DNA of 41,290 nt from Welwitschia mirabilis (GCA_051453625.1 JBOZIK010000001.1:137640587-137681876); one strand, 5' to 3'. Shown: positions 1 to 11,139, numbered from the stretch's first letter. Program-made: numbers and translations. Notes: generated from the letters alone by a model not told the origin.

Positions 1-395
1 GTGTGTATATATATATAGTGAATCCCTAAAGTGGCCACGTAGCCATATTCATCCATTGGTAACCACATTCAATGAGCATAAGAAACCCTTCTATTCTCGT
101 CATCATCTCCGTGAGAGATAATGAGAGAGAAGTATCATAACAGAATGTCATTATAGTAAACTCATGCAAAAATGTGATTAACACACACACACGCATACAC
201 ACATGCCATTTCGGTAGGGTACCTCATAGCTGCTCCTTTTATAATACGACATAATCAATATAACAATAAATAAATATAAGGAATGCAAATAGGAACTAGC
301 TTATATGCTACTAACTAAATCACTAGTCTCAATAAACTTAGCACAATATAAGTTAAACAATAAAGAAAACTAATTTAGTGCTTAGCTAATTTAGT
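1..395 (+). repeat. Direct repeat, copy A (pairs with 2468-2900)
   Basis: This stretch aligns with 2468-2900 in the same orientation. Shared landmarks are a block around 'cccttctattctc', then 'agtatcataa', 'agtaaactcatgcaaa', an (AC)n run, 'ggtacctcatagct' and 'ataataaataaatat'. Copy A lacks about 70 bp present near 2510-2580 of copy B. Two direct copies about 2.4 kb apart could be diverged LTRs of a small element or two independent insertions. I see no clear TG...CA ends, primer site or coding domain to decide. Confidence 0.6.
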
Positions 396-474
396 GAGCA
401 TCATAGAAAAATCACTAATATTATAACATTTTATGTGCAAGATAACAAATAACTACTTGAGATATTTAATTGAT

Positions 475-1360
475 NNNNNNNNNNNNNNNNNNNNNNNNNN
501 NNNNNNNNNNNNNNNNNNNNNNNNNNNNNNNNNNNNNNNNNNNNNNNNNNNNNNNNNNNNNNNNNNNNNNNNNNNNNNNNNNNNNNNNNNNNNNNNNNNN
601 NNNNNNNNNNNNNNNNNNNNNNNNNNNNNNNNNNNNNNNNNNNNNNNNNNNNNNNNNNNNNNNNNNNNNNNNNNNNNNNNNNNNNNNNNNNNNNNNNNNN
701 NNNNNNNNNNNNNNNNNNNNNNNNNNNNNNNNNNNNNNNNNNNNNNNNNNNNNNNNNNNNNNNNNNNNNNNNNNNNNNNNNNNNNNNNNNNNNNNNNNNN
801 NNNNNNNNNNNNNNNNNNNNNNNNNNNNNNNNNNNNNNNNNNNNNNNNNNNNNNNNNNNNNNNNNNNNNNNNNNNNNNNNNNNNNNNNNNNNNNNNNNNN
901 NNNNNNNNNNNNNNNNNNNNNNNNNNNNNNNNNNNNNNNNNNNNNNNNNNNNNNNNNNNNNNNNNNNNNNNNNNNNNNNNNNNNNNNNNNNNNNNNNNNN
1001 NNNNNNNNNNNNNNNNNNNNNNNNNNNNNNNNNNNNNNNNNNNNNNNNNNNNNNNNNNNNNNNNNNNNNNNNNNNNNNNNNNNNNNNNNNNNNNNNNNNN
1101 NNNNNNNNNNNNNNNNNNNNNNNNNNNNNNNNNNNNNNNNNNNNNNNNNNNNNNNNNNNNNNNNNNNNNNNNNNNNNNNNNNNNNNNNNNNNNNNNNNNN
1201 NNNNNNNNNNNNNNNNNNNNNNNNNNNNNNNNNNNNNNNNNNNNNNNNNNNNNNNNNNNNNNNNNNNNNNNNNNNNNNNNNNNNNNNNNNNNNNNNNNNN
1301 NNNNNNNNNNNNNNNNNNNNNNNNNNNNNNNNNNNNNNNNNNNNNNNNNNNNNNNNNNNN
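475..1360. other. Assembly gap, 886 N
   Basis: A run of N. The long open frames that appear to cross it are artefacts of unknown bases. The flanks do not repeat each other, unlike the 100-N gaps elsewhere in the window. Confidence 0.99.
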
Positions 1361-2211
1361 AAAATTAATATCAAAATATTTTACATAGTTTAGAAACCCT
1401 ATTAATTAAAGCTTACAAAATGTGGGTTATAACACATTGGCAAAACCATCTCAGTGTCTGTGGTGAAATTTTCAATATTGAGGGCTCTACTTTGGTCGAG
1501 TTTCAAAATCTTGTTATTCTTGGATACCAGCCAAATTGGCACATGACAGTCATTTTTTATTACCGCCTTGCATTTGTGCACATCTTATGGATGTGCTACA
1601 CTACCACTAGTATTACCAAATGATGAGGAGCGTGTAGATGAGTGCTAGAAGAAACACAACTAGAGCATAGATAAGAGAAGGGGAGAGTTGTCAAGCCTTT
1701 CAATTACAAAATATTTGTCTTCTACATCAAAATTCAGAGGCAAAGGTGCTTTCAAGAAATATATGGATAAACCACAATGATCTTCCCTTTTCTTGTGGTT
1801 TGAAATAAAGCAAGACTTAAACAACAATGTGAGCAAAGAACTTAAAAATGCACAAGACAAATTGACTAAGTTCCAAGATCATAATCAAAAGAACAACAAG
1901 AATGAGATTCCCTCTCTATACATTTTCGAATTTCTGGCATGCAATCACAAAAGTGCAAAGAAATGGAGTGAAAAGAAGCATAAGCAAGAGCCAAGAAAGT
2001 GTCATCGATTAGATATTAATTCTTTCATAATAACTTAAAGACTAAGTTTCTTGAAGATACAAGAGGCCATTATAAGCATGGAATGATGGAAGAGGAAGCG
2101 ATTAAATTGATTTTAATAAGATAATGCTACCTCCACTTTGCACATCCTAATGCAGTATGTGATACTACCCTCACTGCAACTATGACACACACACACCCAA
2201 ACACCGTGAAA
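1361..2211. other. Unassigned AT-rich stretch between the direct repeats
   Basis: It holds only short open frames (1420-1623 and 1793-2038 on plus, 1660-1860 on minus). None shows a domain I recognise. It may be interior sequence of a decayed element delimited by the direct-repeat pair. Nothing firmer can be said. Confidence 0.4.
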
Positions 2212-2412
2212 AATGTCACAACATAAAAATATGGGTTGTTGCATTCTCCCTCCCTTAAGAAGTTTTTGTCCCGAGAAAAATGTCACAACATAAAAATATG
2301 GGGTGTTGCATTCTCCCTTCCTTAAGAATTTTTCATCCCTGAAAAAATTTCACAGCATAAAAATATGGGGTGTTGAATAAAAAAATAAAAGGCGTATTGC
2401 ATTCTCCCTTTT
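2212..2412 (+). repeat. Three tandem 67-bp units
   Basis: Units begin at 2212, 2279 and 2346. Each starts with a version of 'aatgtcacaacataaaaata' and runs through 'gttgcattctccct' and 'cttaagaa'. The third unit is altered by an A-rich insertion before its 'gcattctccc'. A 'gcattctcccTccCttaa' block followed by 'gtccc' resembles text common near the LTRs of plant Ty3/gypsy elements, so this may be LTR-derived. That assignment is from memory of the pattern and is tentative. Confidence 0.65.
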
Positions 2413-2467
2413 ATATGTAAAAATATATAAGGCACGTGGTCAACAAATCTTGAGGTCATAACAGTAC

Positions 2468-2900
2468 CCAAATATATATGTAGTAAACCCTTAAAGGGGT
2501 CACTTGGTCATAATACATATTCAAATGCACACACCTAATGAGAGAGACAAGGTACTAAGTCCAAATCTAAAAACTCTTTCGTTGATAATCACATTCACTG
2601 AGTATAAGAGACCCTTCTATTCTCCCTAGCATCTCAATGAGAACCAATGGGAGGAAAGTATCATAATAGAATGTTATTATAGTAAACTCATGCAAAGATG
2701 TGATAACACACACATATGCCATTTCTATAAGGTACCTCATAGCTACTCCTTTTATAATACAACACAATCAATGTAATAATAAATAAATATATAGAATGCA
2801 AAAAAGAAACTAGCCTATGTGCCACTAATTAAATCACTAATCTCAATAGACTTAACATGATAGAAGTTAAAGGATTAAAAACTAGTTACATCATAGAAAA
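2468..2900 (+). repeat. Direct repeat, copy B (pairs with 1-395)
   Basis: The longer copy of the pair described at 1-395, with numerous substitutions and a segment of about 70 bp (near 2510-2580) missing from copy A. Divergence indicates age. No coding domain is visible in it. Confidence 0.6.
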
Positions 2901-4820
2901 GATATGTAAAAATAACTTATGACAACTCCTTACATGATCATTTAAACAATGATGAATATGAAAACTATATAAATCATGCTAATCATGGTCGAAGTGCAAA
3001 AACTAATAATTTAAAAAATGAAAACAAAGCATTATTCTAATCAATGTAAGAGGATCCAATGAATTAAAGATCAATCTACTTATTAAAAATGTCTTTCTAA
3101 TGAATAATCTTGTTTCATCTTAAAACTTAGAGATTCTAAGAATCCACTAAAAAAGTTTAGATTTAATGATAATTCTGCATTTATTACAAATGACCTTTCT
3201 GTTGTTGGAACAAGCTTATGAACAAACGAATGAAAGAATTAATATGATGTAATTTATGACAAAAGAATTTTAAAGTTGATGATGTTATTGTAATCCTAAA
3301 AGATTATTTGGGTTGCAAAGCTTATAAGTTAATCCCATGCTTGAAAACCTTAAGTTATGTAAAAATCTTAATATTGTGGTTTTCCAAAAATTGTATCTAT
3401 TAAACATTCAAAAACTATACAACTGAAAACATAATGTTAGCAATCTCTCAAAAAGCATCTACAAAAAACCATAAAGCAAAACATTAAAATATCAAAAAGC
3501 ATCTACAAAAAACAGTAAAGCAAGACATTAAAACAAGATTGTATACCACCCTTTTTCTTTTTTTACTTTTAAGCATAGGAAACCATACAACATTCGTACC
3601 AAAGATAATGAAGTACACATTCTATGTGCATTTATTACAGGCATAAAACCACTAAAAATATTAAAGCTTATAATAGGTTAACCTCAATATATTATGTGTT
3701 GAACTAATAAAAGTCTATTCTTAGTAGTGTCTATACAAACACTCTCAATGAGTATACACTAGCTAATCAAGAATCTAGAACATATTATATATATCAATTA
3801 TAATAGATAAAATTTTATAAAAAATTATTGAAAGTCAATAATTTATTCAAAACTATATTTAATTATATTTTAAAATGTAACGAGTTTATATATTCACAGT
3901 CATACTAGTTTAAGTTCTTTTATTATGATTAATAGCATCAATGGGTTGTGTTGGTATCCTATTTAGAGGACACCCTTTCTTAAGGTCTAAATATAAACCA
4001 TTGAATGCTTTACTTGGCACATTATGAAACCTTAGTTAAACCATTGATTCGGATAATTATGGTGGATGTACTTAAAAAAAATTTTCAGATAATTAATGCA
4101 TAAACATTTTATGGCATTACAAACTACCAACAAATTCTTTATTTCTCTAAGCCAACAATTCTTTTTGTATTCTAATTAATTAGTATATTATTCTTATAGA
4201 TGGTGTAAATTGCTCTAATTGATTCATTGATTGTTGTTATAAATCATGTCGATTGTTCTTCAATCATATACTTCATTTCTATAATACAAGGTAAGATTCA
4301 TATGTAATTTTTTAAATAATTTAAAATACTAAGAATAAAAATGAAGTAGCCTTTCATGGGAAACTAATAATCCTAGCATTTACTTTTTCAATGTTACACG
4401 TTTTCATGAAATTTTAAAAATTAATGGCAAATAAACATTGCACAACAAATCAAGTGACAAATCTTGGTAATGTAGTTTTCTGGAAGCACTTCTTGGTCTA
4501 ACATTGATTGAAACAATGGTATCTCATTTAAGACTTATCCGAAATGATTTTTAATAGAGAAATATTAATACAAAGACCATTTTGAATTTGAAAATTCAAT
4601 AAAGATTTCAATTAAACGATCCAAGAAGTGTCAAAGATGTCAACGTCTAAATGTAGATCCTTAACTCAAAAATCAATATTGGTAACAAACTTCTTCAAAT
4701 GTTGGAGGCTAATTCCTTATTTGATTATTCTCATTTTTTAAAGGAAGGGAAAGGTAGTTTAGCAACTCTTTACATCACTCATTCATAGACAATCATAGAC
4801 ATTTTCAAAACCTAACACAA
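2900..4820. other. AT-rich stretch with no recognisable gene
   Basis: No open frame of note on either strand. It contains a 44-bp tandem duplication at about 3448-3535, units starting 'tcaaaaagcatctacaaaaaa', and at about 3990-4065 a fragment resembling the 3' part of the SINE-like family described at 4828 ('cttggcacattatgaaacctt', then 'ggataattatggtggatgta'). The rest shows nothing I can name. Confidence 0.5.
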
Positions 4821-4827
4821 TCATCAA

Positions 4828-4975
4828 TGGTGTGGTAATCCAACTAGTGGGACACTCATCAATTCAAAAGTCATGGGTTCAAACTTTTGAATGTCCTAGT
4901 TGACACACTGAGGCTTTGGCCCTTGGCATATTTAAGCCCTTCATTAGACAATCATGGTAGCTACACTCTTAGATA
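4828..4975 (+). mobile_element. tRNA-derived SINE-like element, best-preserved head
   Basis: An A-box-like segment 'tggtaatccaactagtgg' lies at 4833-4850 and a B-box-like 'ggttcaaac' at 4876-4884, preceded by 'gtcatg' as in a tRNA T-arm. The spacing is about that of a tRNA internal promoter. Downstream comes 'gttgacacactgaggctt', then 'tcattagacaatcatgg' and 'agctacact'. This tail recurs at about 6090-6180, 6780-6865, 7285-7355, 8195-8280, 12985-13060 and 19060-19140, and antisense at 18100-18342. Such elements are transcribed by RNA polymerase III and moved by LINE machinery. I could not delimit target-site duplications. Confidence 0.6.
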
Positions 4976-7369
4976 CAATCATTAAAAGGTTCAAGTTCAA
5001 TATCCCCAAACCCACCATACAACCACCAAAGCAAGCCTTCATTTCAACACACTCTAAAGGGCCTTCATGTTAAAAGGGTAAATCTACAACAAAAATGCAC
5101 CTATAATTTTTGTTATTATACATGAAAAACTTTCTCATTTAACCTTGCTTATTAACTTTGTCCTAATGTCATTTTTTCTCCTCATTTTACACTTAATGAG
5201 ATTCCAAACTGAACTTATTTAAAATCTCAGGTTTCAGTAACATGTAAAATGAAAGAATGGGTAACCAACATGCTATTTCTCTAGTAAGAATATTATTAAA
5301 TCCCTAGATCTTTTGTAGTTCTTGCCAACATTATCTTAAAATATTAGAATTGGTTCTTCTGGAAAACATCGAAAAGTTAATGTATAGTGCCAAATTAGCA
5401 ACCAACAAAAACGTATTCTATCAATGCGGAGTTGATACTCTTAATTACAGTCTCTACAAGTTTCAAATGCAACATCCCCAAACCCAACTGAACCACCAAA
5501 ACAATTATTGTAGTCTTTACACTTTAAAGGGCCTCCATAAAGCAAAATTTAATCTACAACAAAAATGTAATTTAGTTTGTACAAAGATTTTCTTGTTGAC
5601 TCTGTTTCTAATGTCATTTTTGCTCCTCCTTTTGCATTCAATGAGATTCCAAACTAATATCTTATTTGGAAGCTTAGATTTTCAATGACATGTAAAATTA
5701 GAGAGTGGGTGATCAAGATGTTGCTGAAAAATTTCCCAACTGAGGCTCCTTTGAAATCACTAAACCTCTATACTTGTTGACAACATCATCTTAAAATATG
5801 AGAACCAATTCTTTTGTAAAATACCAAAAAGTTAGCGTATAATGACAAGCTATCAACCAATAGTTGATTGACATGTTGTTACAAACTTTCCCAAGCAAGG
5901 CTACTTGCTAAGTCACTAAATCCCTATACTTGTTGACAACATCGTCTTAAAAGATGAGAACCAATTCTTTTGAAAAATACCAAAACAGTTACTTTACAGT
6001 GCCAAGCTACCAACCAGTAGATATCCTAATAATGCAAAATTGATATTTGATTATAAAATTACTTATTAATTTAAAAATTCATAAGTTTAAAACTTTGGAT
6101 ATCTTTCTTCACACACTTTGAGGCCTTGGCTGGCCACATAATTACATTATTTGTTCAACGATCATCATAGCCCTGCTCTTTAAAAGTTTTGAGTTTAACA
6201 CGTGCAAACCCAACGATTATTATAGCCTTCAATCTGATAAACACTCTAAAGAACCGTAATATTAAAAGGTAAAACTACACCATTTTTTTTTTTTGAAAAA
6301 CAAATCTTACAATTCTATTTTGTTTGACGACTCTGATCTAACGTCTTTTTTGCTCCTCCATTTACATTTAATGAGATTCCAAATTGATGTCTTATTTCGA
6401 AGCTTAGGTTTTCAATAACATGCAAAATAAAAGAATGCATGATCAACACATTGCCAAAAGTTTCCCAACTGAGACTGCTCCTAAATCACTAAATCTCCAA
6501 CAACATCATCTTACAATACGAGAAAGAATGCTTTAGAAACACCAAAAAGGTCAATGCATAATGCCAAGCTCTTAACCAACCAAAATATATTCTAATAATG
6601 CATATTAAATCTCCAATGACATTATCTTAAAATATGAGAAACAATGCTTTTGAAAGATACCAAAAAGGTCAATGCATAGTACCAGTCCATTAACCAACGA
6701 AAGATATATTAATGCAAAGTTGATACTTGCTTAAAACGATACACATCAATTCAAAAGGGTCACAGGTTAAAAACTTTGAATATCTTGTTCAACATGCTAT
6801 GAGGCTTTAGTGTTGGACATAATTAAATCATTTGTTGGGCTATCATGATAACTATACTCTCAAATACATTTATAAAGTGTTAAGTTTGACATCTCCCAAT
6901 CTACAACAAAAATGTACTAGTATTTTTACAAATTTTTTCATTCAATCTTGTCTCTTGAATGATGTAATCTTTGCTCCTCTTTTTGCATTCAATGGTATTC
7001 CAAACTCATCTCTTTATGTGGCAGCCCAGGTTTCCAATGAGATGCAGAATGAAAAAGTAGGTGATCAACACGCCCCCAAAAAATTTCCAACAATGAGACT
7101 ACTCCTAAATCACCAAATGTCTATAGTCATTAACAAGATTCTCTTAAAATATGATAACCAATTCTTTTAGCAGATACCCAAAAAAACAATATATAATGCC
7201 AACCTATCGAGCAACCAAAAAAACACTCTTAACAATACAAAGTTAATTATAATGATACTAGGCTGAGAACTTTTAAAATTTTACTTAACACATCATTAAG
7301 CCGTACCCTTAGGCATGATTTAATTATTTTGTTGGGCGATCAGGATGATTATACTTTCAGCTATAGCCT

Positions 7370-7464
7370 AAAGGTTTGACTTCAACAACGCCAGCCCTAC
7401 TACACCCACCTTCCACAAAAGGTTTGACTTCAACAACGCCAGCCCTACTACACCCACCTTCCAC
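7370..7464 (+). repeat. 48-bp tandem repeat, two near-perfect copies
   Basis: Copies begin at 7370 and 7418 with 'aaaggtttgacttcaacaac' and run through 'ccctactacacccaccttcc'. A partial third copy starts at about 7617. Because the period is divisible by three, both strands stay open across it, which creates two artefactual overlapping frames. The two copies are almost identical, far closer than the surrounding array units, so this duplication is recent. Confidence 0.85.
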
Positions 7465-7560
7465 AGCGGGCTCATGCGAAGTTAGCGAGTGGCGTAATAG
7501 GCGACCATTTCGCGCGCGGTTCGGAGGGCACTGGAAAAAGGAATTAAACCAAGTGGCCAT
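7465..7560. other. Short CpG-rich island inside the repeat array
   Basis: Between 7467 and 7523 there are ten CpG dinucleotides, including 'cgcgcgcgg', in a window that is otherwise AT-rich and CpG-poor. It sits where neighbouring units pass from the 'cccacc' segment to the 'aacaattattgcag' segment, so it looks like an insertion into a unit. I recognise no gene in it. Confidence 0.6.
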
Positions 7561-8879
7561 CATAACAAAACAATAACTGCAGCCTTTTATCTGGCGTACA
7601 CTTCAACTATAGCCTAAAGGTTTGACTTCATTCACCCCGGCCCTCACGACCAAAACAATTATTGCAGTCTCTCAATTCGCATATACCCTAAAGGGCCTTC
7701 GTACTGAAGGGCTAGAGCCCCCACCCCTACCGCAACTTCCAAAACAATTATTGCAGTCTTTAAACTGGCACAGACTCTGTAGGGCCTTCTATTGAAGGGT
7801 TAGAGCTACAACGAAAATGTAATTCTTATTTTTTTAAGCAAGTCTTCTTATTCAATCACGTTTTTCGATTCTAATGTCATTTTTGCTCCGCATTTCATGA
7901 GATGTGAAACTGATATTTGACTTGGAAGTAAAGCTTTCAATGACACGGAAAATGAGAGTGTGGATGATTAACACACAGCTGAAAAATTTCCAAAGTGAGA
8001 CTACTTCTAAATCACCAAATCTTTGTAATTGTTGACAACATTATCGCAATATATGAGAACCAGTTCTTTTGGAAAAATACCAAAAACGTTAACTTAGAGT
8101 GTAAAGCTATTGACCAACGGAAAAATATATGCAAAATTTATACTTTGTTTTAATCATAAACATCAATTCAATCAGTCATAGGTTAAACCTATTAGATATC
8201 TTGCTTGACACATTATGCGGCCTTGACCTAACACATAATTATATCATTCACAGGGCAATCTTAACAGCTACACTTCACTTGTGTGTCTAAAATTTTGAGT
8301 TCGAAATCCCCAAACCCAACACAGCCACCAAACAATTATCGTAGCCTTCAATCTGACATACACTCTAAAGGGCCTTCATATTGAAAAGGTAATTCTACAA
8401 CAAAAACGTACCACTTATTTTACAAATTTTCTTATCAACTCTGTTCTAATGTCATTTTCACTCCTTTCACATTCAATGACCTCTCAACCTGACATTTTAT
8501 TTGGGAGCTCAGGTTTTCAATGACATAAAATGAAAAAGTGAGTACTCAACATGCGGCTGATAGTCAGTAATCAACATGATGCTGATAAATTTCCCATCTA
8601 CGACTACACATTATCTTAAAATATGAGAACCATTTCTTTTGGAAACTACCACGACGGTTAGCAGATAATATCAATGAGATTCCAAACCAACATCTTATTT
8701 GAAAGCTCAGGTTCCAATGACATGCCACAATGAAGGGGTGATCAACATGCCGCCAAGCTATGAGCCGTGAAGAAAAAAAATTCTTTAACAATGGAAAATT
8801 GATAGTTGGCCATAATAGCAACTTGTAATCAATCAAACTAAAACTGTGTAATAAATGGGTTATCCACTAAACAGTGTGA

Positions 8880-9974
8880 AATACGTAAGAAAGAATGAAT
8901 TTACTTGACTTTCTGCATTTCAATGGATACTTGCTTGAGTGTTCTATAACGTACTTTGTAAGTAAAATAATCTATTAACTGCAGATTTAATGAGTTACGA
9001 AGCACGTTATCGAGTTCTGTGTCAAAAAAACGCTACCTTCTCCACAAGGCATCCGTTTTTCATACCACATCCTCGAAAATAAGGATTGTACGAAAAATAC
9101 GGTGACACGTAAGAAACCTATGTGACATTTTGTTAAACTCAGCAGAGGACCTCCCTTCACGAGTCTTCACTTATACGCAAGTTGTATATTAACTAAATTG
9201 GGGACTATGGCAAGTTCAACAAAGCTAATTATCCAGGAAAAAAACTAGATATTGTTAACTCTGTGGAACTGCATCTACTGCGAGACATAAAAAGTCCCTA
9301 GTCAACTATTAATATTTTGCCAAATTTAAAAACTGTTAAACACAGGAACTGCTCAACCTTTCTTTGTCCCATGAAAGTTGCACTCAGTGCTTTTTACAAG
9401 AGCTTGCAAATTAGCTTCAGTAAATGTGAATGTATAGTCTTTTAAAGCATCTTAGAAAGCTCCAGTCATAGCTTCCATAGCTTAACAAAAGCACAGGCTC
9501 TGAGCATGGCATGAGAAATGAAAATCTAAAACCGCTTGAAAAATATAAAGACTTCCACACTATTTTTAATATCACAATATTTTCATGATGAGCATACTCA
9601 AAATACATAGTAACCTGTTAAAGATACACTGTCCAAAACTTAGACTTCAAAATTGCTACTTCATGGATTTCACAACCTAATACTATTGCGATTGGTCTGA
9701 CAAACAATAAGTTTAAGCTATGTCTACGTATAAGACTGAGTGATATGTTTTCTAAACTTCTGCCTCTAGTCAACTGCACTCGGTACTTCTGTAATCTAAA
9801 CTTAAGAGAGTTTTCCACAAATAACAAGGTTTCAATACATATGAAACTTGATTGTAAGGTGTATTTCCAAAAAATTCTCTATCTATTCATGCAGAATGAA
9901 TACCAGATGCCTCTCACAGGGAGAAAAAAAGATTAAAGAAAGGAAGGAAGAAGAAGAAGAAGAAACAGTAAAAT
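8880..9974. other. Intergenic stretch downstream of TOM7, not obviously repetitive
   Basis: Base composition is more mixed than in the flanking repeats and I find no match to the repeat families in the window. Open frames are short (up to about 70 codons) and none is recognisable. It could hold regulatory sequence, an unrecognised non-coding transcript or old unique DNA. Confidence 0.4.
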
Positions 9975-9980
9975 TTTATT
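9975..9980 (-). terminator. Candidate poly(A) signal for the TOM7 transcript
   Basis: 'tttatt' on plus reads AATAAA on minus, about 560 bp beyond the TOM7 stop and followed on minus by a T/C-rich tract (the plus-strand GAA-rich run 9936-9966). It is the first canonical hexamer I see downstream. Plant signals are loose, so an earlier non-canonical site is quite possible. Confidence 0.3.
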
Positions 9981-10489
9981 ATTTAACAGCGTATCTACCA
10001 TCTGATTTCATCAACCATTTTGGCGAGTTTGAAACGATAATGATCATACCCGAGAAACTATATTACCGTTCGAGCAAACGAAAAGAAAGACGCTATTTAA
10101 TCAGAACAGCTATGACTATTTCGCTTTTACACACTTACAGACTTAAAAAGGGACACTAACACACAGAATATGTCTCTAACAGGCAAAAAAATTTCAAGAA
10201 GTCTCAAAAATAGAGCATTCTATTCAATGACGATGTTTATCATAAACATCACTTTCAATTATAATAAAATCTACAATATTGGAAAATCCTTGATTTGCAT
10301 ATTTCGTACAGCAGGTAGTCGGATCAATACCAAAAGGAAAAACGCTAGTTATTCAAAATATCAAAGTTCAGAATACGATGCCCAAAGGTGCCTCAGCAAC
10401 AACTGCAAACAAAAAGTCTAGAACGCGTTGCATACGCCCAGAATTTCAAAAACATACAAATGTAACCGGATTTCCGCATTCAAAACCGA

Positions 10490-10511
10490 AAACCCTAAGA
10501 CAAAACCCTAA
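10490..10511 (+). promoter_or_regulatory. Two telo-box motifs (AAACCCTAA)
   Basis: 'aaaccctaa' occurs at 10490-10498 and again at 10503-10511. In plants this motif is known mainly near transcription starts of translation- and growth-related genes. Here it lies 26-47 bp beyond the TOM7 stop codon, on the opposite strand from the gene's sense. It may be functional DNA for another transcript starting here or a chance telomere-like remnant. Confidence 0.45.
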
Positions 10512-10536
10512 GATGAAACATAAGAAGGAAATTTCT

Positions 10537-10752
10537 TTAAACAGGACTAAGAAGCTGCGCAAGCGAGGGCTTAGGCTCGGAATTCATGCCTACAAAAATT
10601 ATGAAGGGAATGAATCCGTAATGAACGATAACCTTTGCCCTCTTCATTGCCCATGTCGACCATTCCTTGTGCGACAAGAAACTCGAAGATTCCGCGTTTC
10701 TCTTTCCCGCTTTGCCTTTGCCCTTGTTGTTGCCATGTCTCGACGGCGCCAT
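10537..10752 (-). CDS. TOM7: Mitochondrial import receptor subunit TOM7
   Basis: TOM7 is a small tail-anchored subunit of the TOM complex in the outer mitochondrial membrane; it stabilises or modulates the TOM40 channel complex. The 71-residue product matches the plant family in length and order: a basic Lys/Gly-rich cytosolic head (residues 8-18, '[11 protein letters not shown]'), the conserved KEWSTW (29-34), [16 protein letters not shown] (37-52) and the invariant end GMNSEPKP...LLSPV (55-71). The hydrophobic anchor is roughly 41-56, with the conserved Pro at 49. The frame stays open for 47 codons upstream (to 10893), but the Met at 10752 gives the family's normal length and N-terminus, so I chose it. 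The CDS is uninterrupted, as expected for this gene. No neighbouring gene is visible. Its composition is clearly less AT-rich than the surroundings. Confidence 0.93.
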   Translation of the reverse strand: MAPSRHGNNKGKGKAGKRNAESSSFLSHKEWSTWAMKRAKVIVHYGFIPFIIFVGMNSEPKPSLAQLLSPV

Positions 10753-10960
10753 CCTTGTATAGCTGTTCTTCCTCCTCCTCCTGCACCTCCCCTTTCTCTT
10801 GCAGATCTCTGCTATCGAAACCCTCTTTACTGAAACTGCGATATTCTTGGTCAAGGGTTTTACATCAGTATCTCCGCTTACGAGCGCCGACACAACCCCT
10901 CGAATAATTAAGCGATTTTTTTAAGTTTTAATTTTATTTTTCAAACAAGTCTTTTTCCAG
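10753..10960 (-). promoter_or_regulatory. Probable TOM7 5' leader and proximal promoter
   Basis: On minus, the bases just before the ATG are a purine-rich leader ('gcaggaggaggaggaagaac' close upstream), a composition common in plant 5' UTRs. Further upstream the sequence turns sharply AT-rich (from about 10907), which probably marks the transcription start region. I see no clear TATA box within 150 bp; a 'tatataa' at 11051-11057 is about 300 bp from the ATG and could only serve with a long leader. Confidence 0.45.
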
Positions 10961-11139
10961 GTTACTTACGGTTTGTATTCCGTTAATTAATCTAGTTGCT
11001 TTGGCACCAGAGGTTAAAACCTCTGAATAATTTAATTCTGCCTATGGCATTATATAAGTTAGGATTTTCATTTTACGAATTAACTAGTTACTATGGCATT
11101 CAAAGGATTAAACTCATAAATGATTTAGTTATGCTTAAT

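Larger units (their letters stand above)
4976..8800 (+). repeat. Array of diverged head-to-tail repeat units
   Basis: A body sequence recurs in the same orientation. Anchors are 'taaagggccttcat' or variants at 5055, 5525, 6247, 7689, about 7779 and 8366. They are followed by 'ctacaacaaaaatg', then 'ctaatgtcatttttgctcc', 'tcaatgagattccaaact', 'ttttcaatgacatg', 'ttgacaacatcatcttaaaa' and 'gagaaccaattcttttg'. Several units are headed by a decayed SINE-like segment with B-box remnants near 6080, 6760 and 8180. Units vary in length by deletion, and spacing between heads ranges from about 0.5 to 1.2 kb. The two 112-codon open frames here (5350-5688, 6832-7170) read the same body in different frames, so they are not evidence of coding. 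The array may be a degenerate satellite or serial insertions of one family. Confidence 0.7.

Noticed and set aside
433-1393. Long open frames of about 300 codons on both strands
   Set aside because: They consist almost entirely of N; the real sequence in them is under 40 bases. The same applies to 32865-33341 and other frames crossing gaps.
5350-7170. Two 112-codon frames of equal length (5350-5688 and 6832-7170)
   Set aside because: Both read copies of the same repeat body but in different frames over the shared part, so the protein is not conserved.
7357-7576. Overlapping open frames on both strands with 16-residue repeats
   Set aside because: Both are produced by the 48-bp tandem repeat, whose length is a multiple of three; no independent evidence of coding.
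4828-8800. CRISPR array
   Set aside because: Repeats are long, diverged and irregularly spaced, and the genome is a plant's; no short identical repeats with unique spacers.
10753-10893. N-terminal extension of TOM7 by 47 codons
   Set aside because: The frame is open but the extension is basic, purine-tract encoded and unlike TOM7; the Met at 10752 gives the family's normal length.
10378-10907. Plus-strand frames of 151 and 90 codons and an overlapping minus frame of 71 codons (10571-10786)
   Set aside because: They lie over the TOM7 gene in other frames, have no recognisable domain and low-complexity Pro/Ser/Cys runs from the purine-rich leader.
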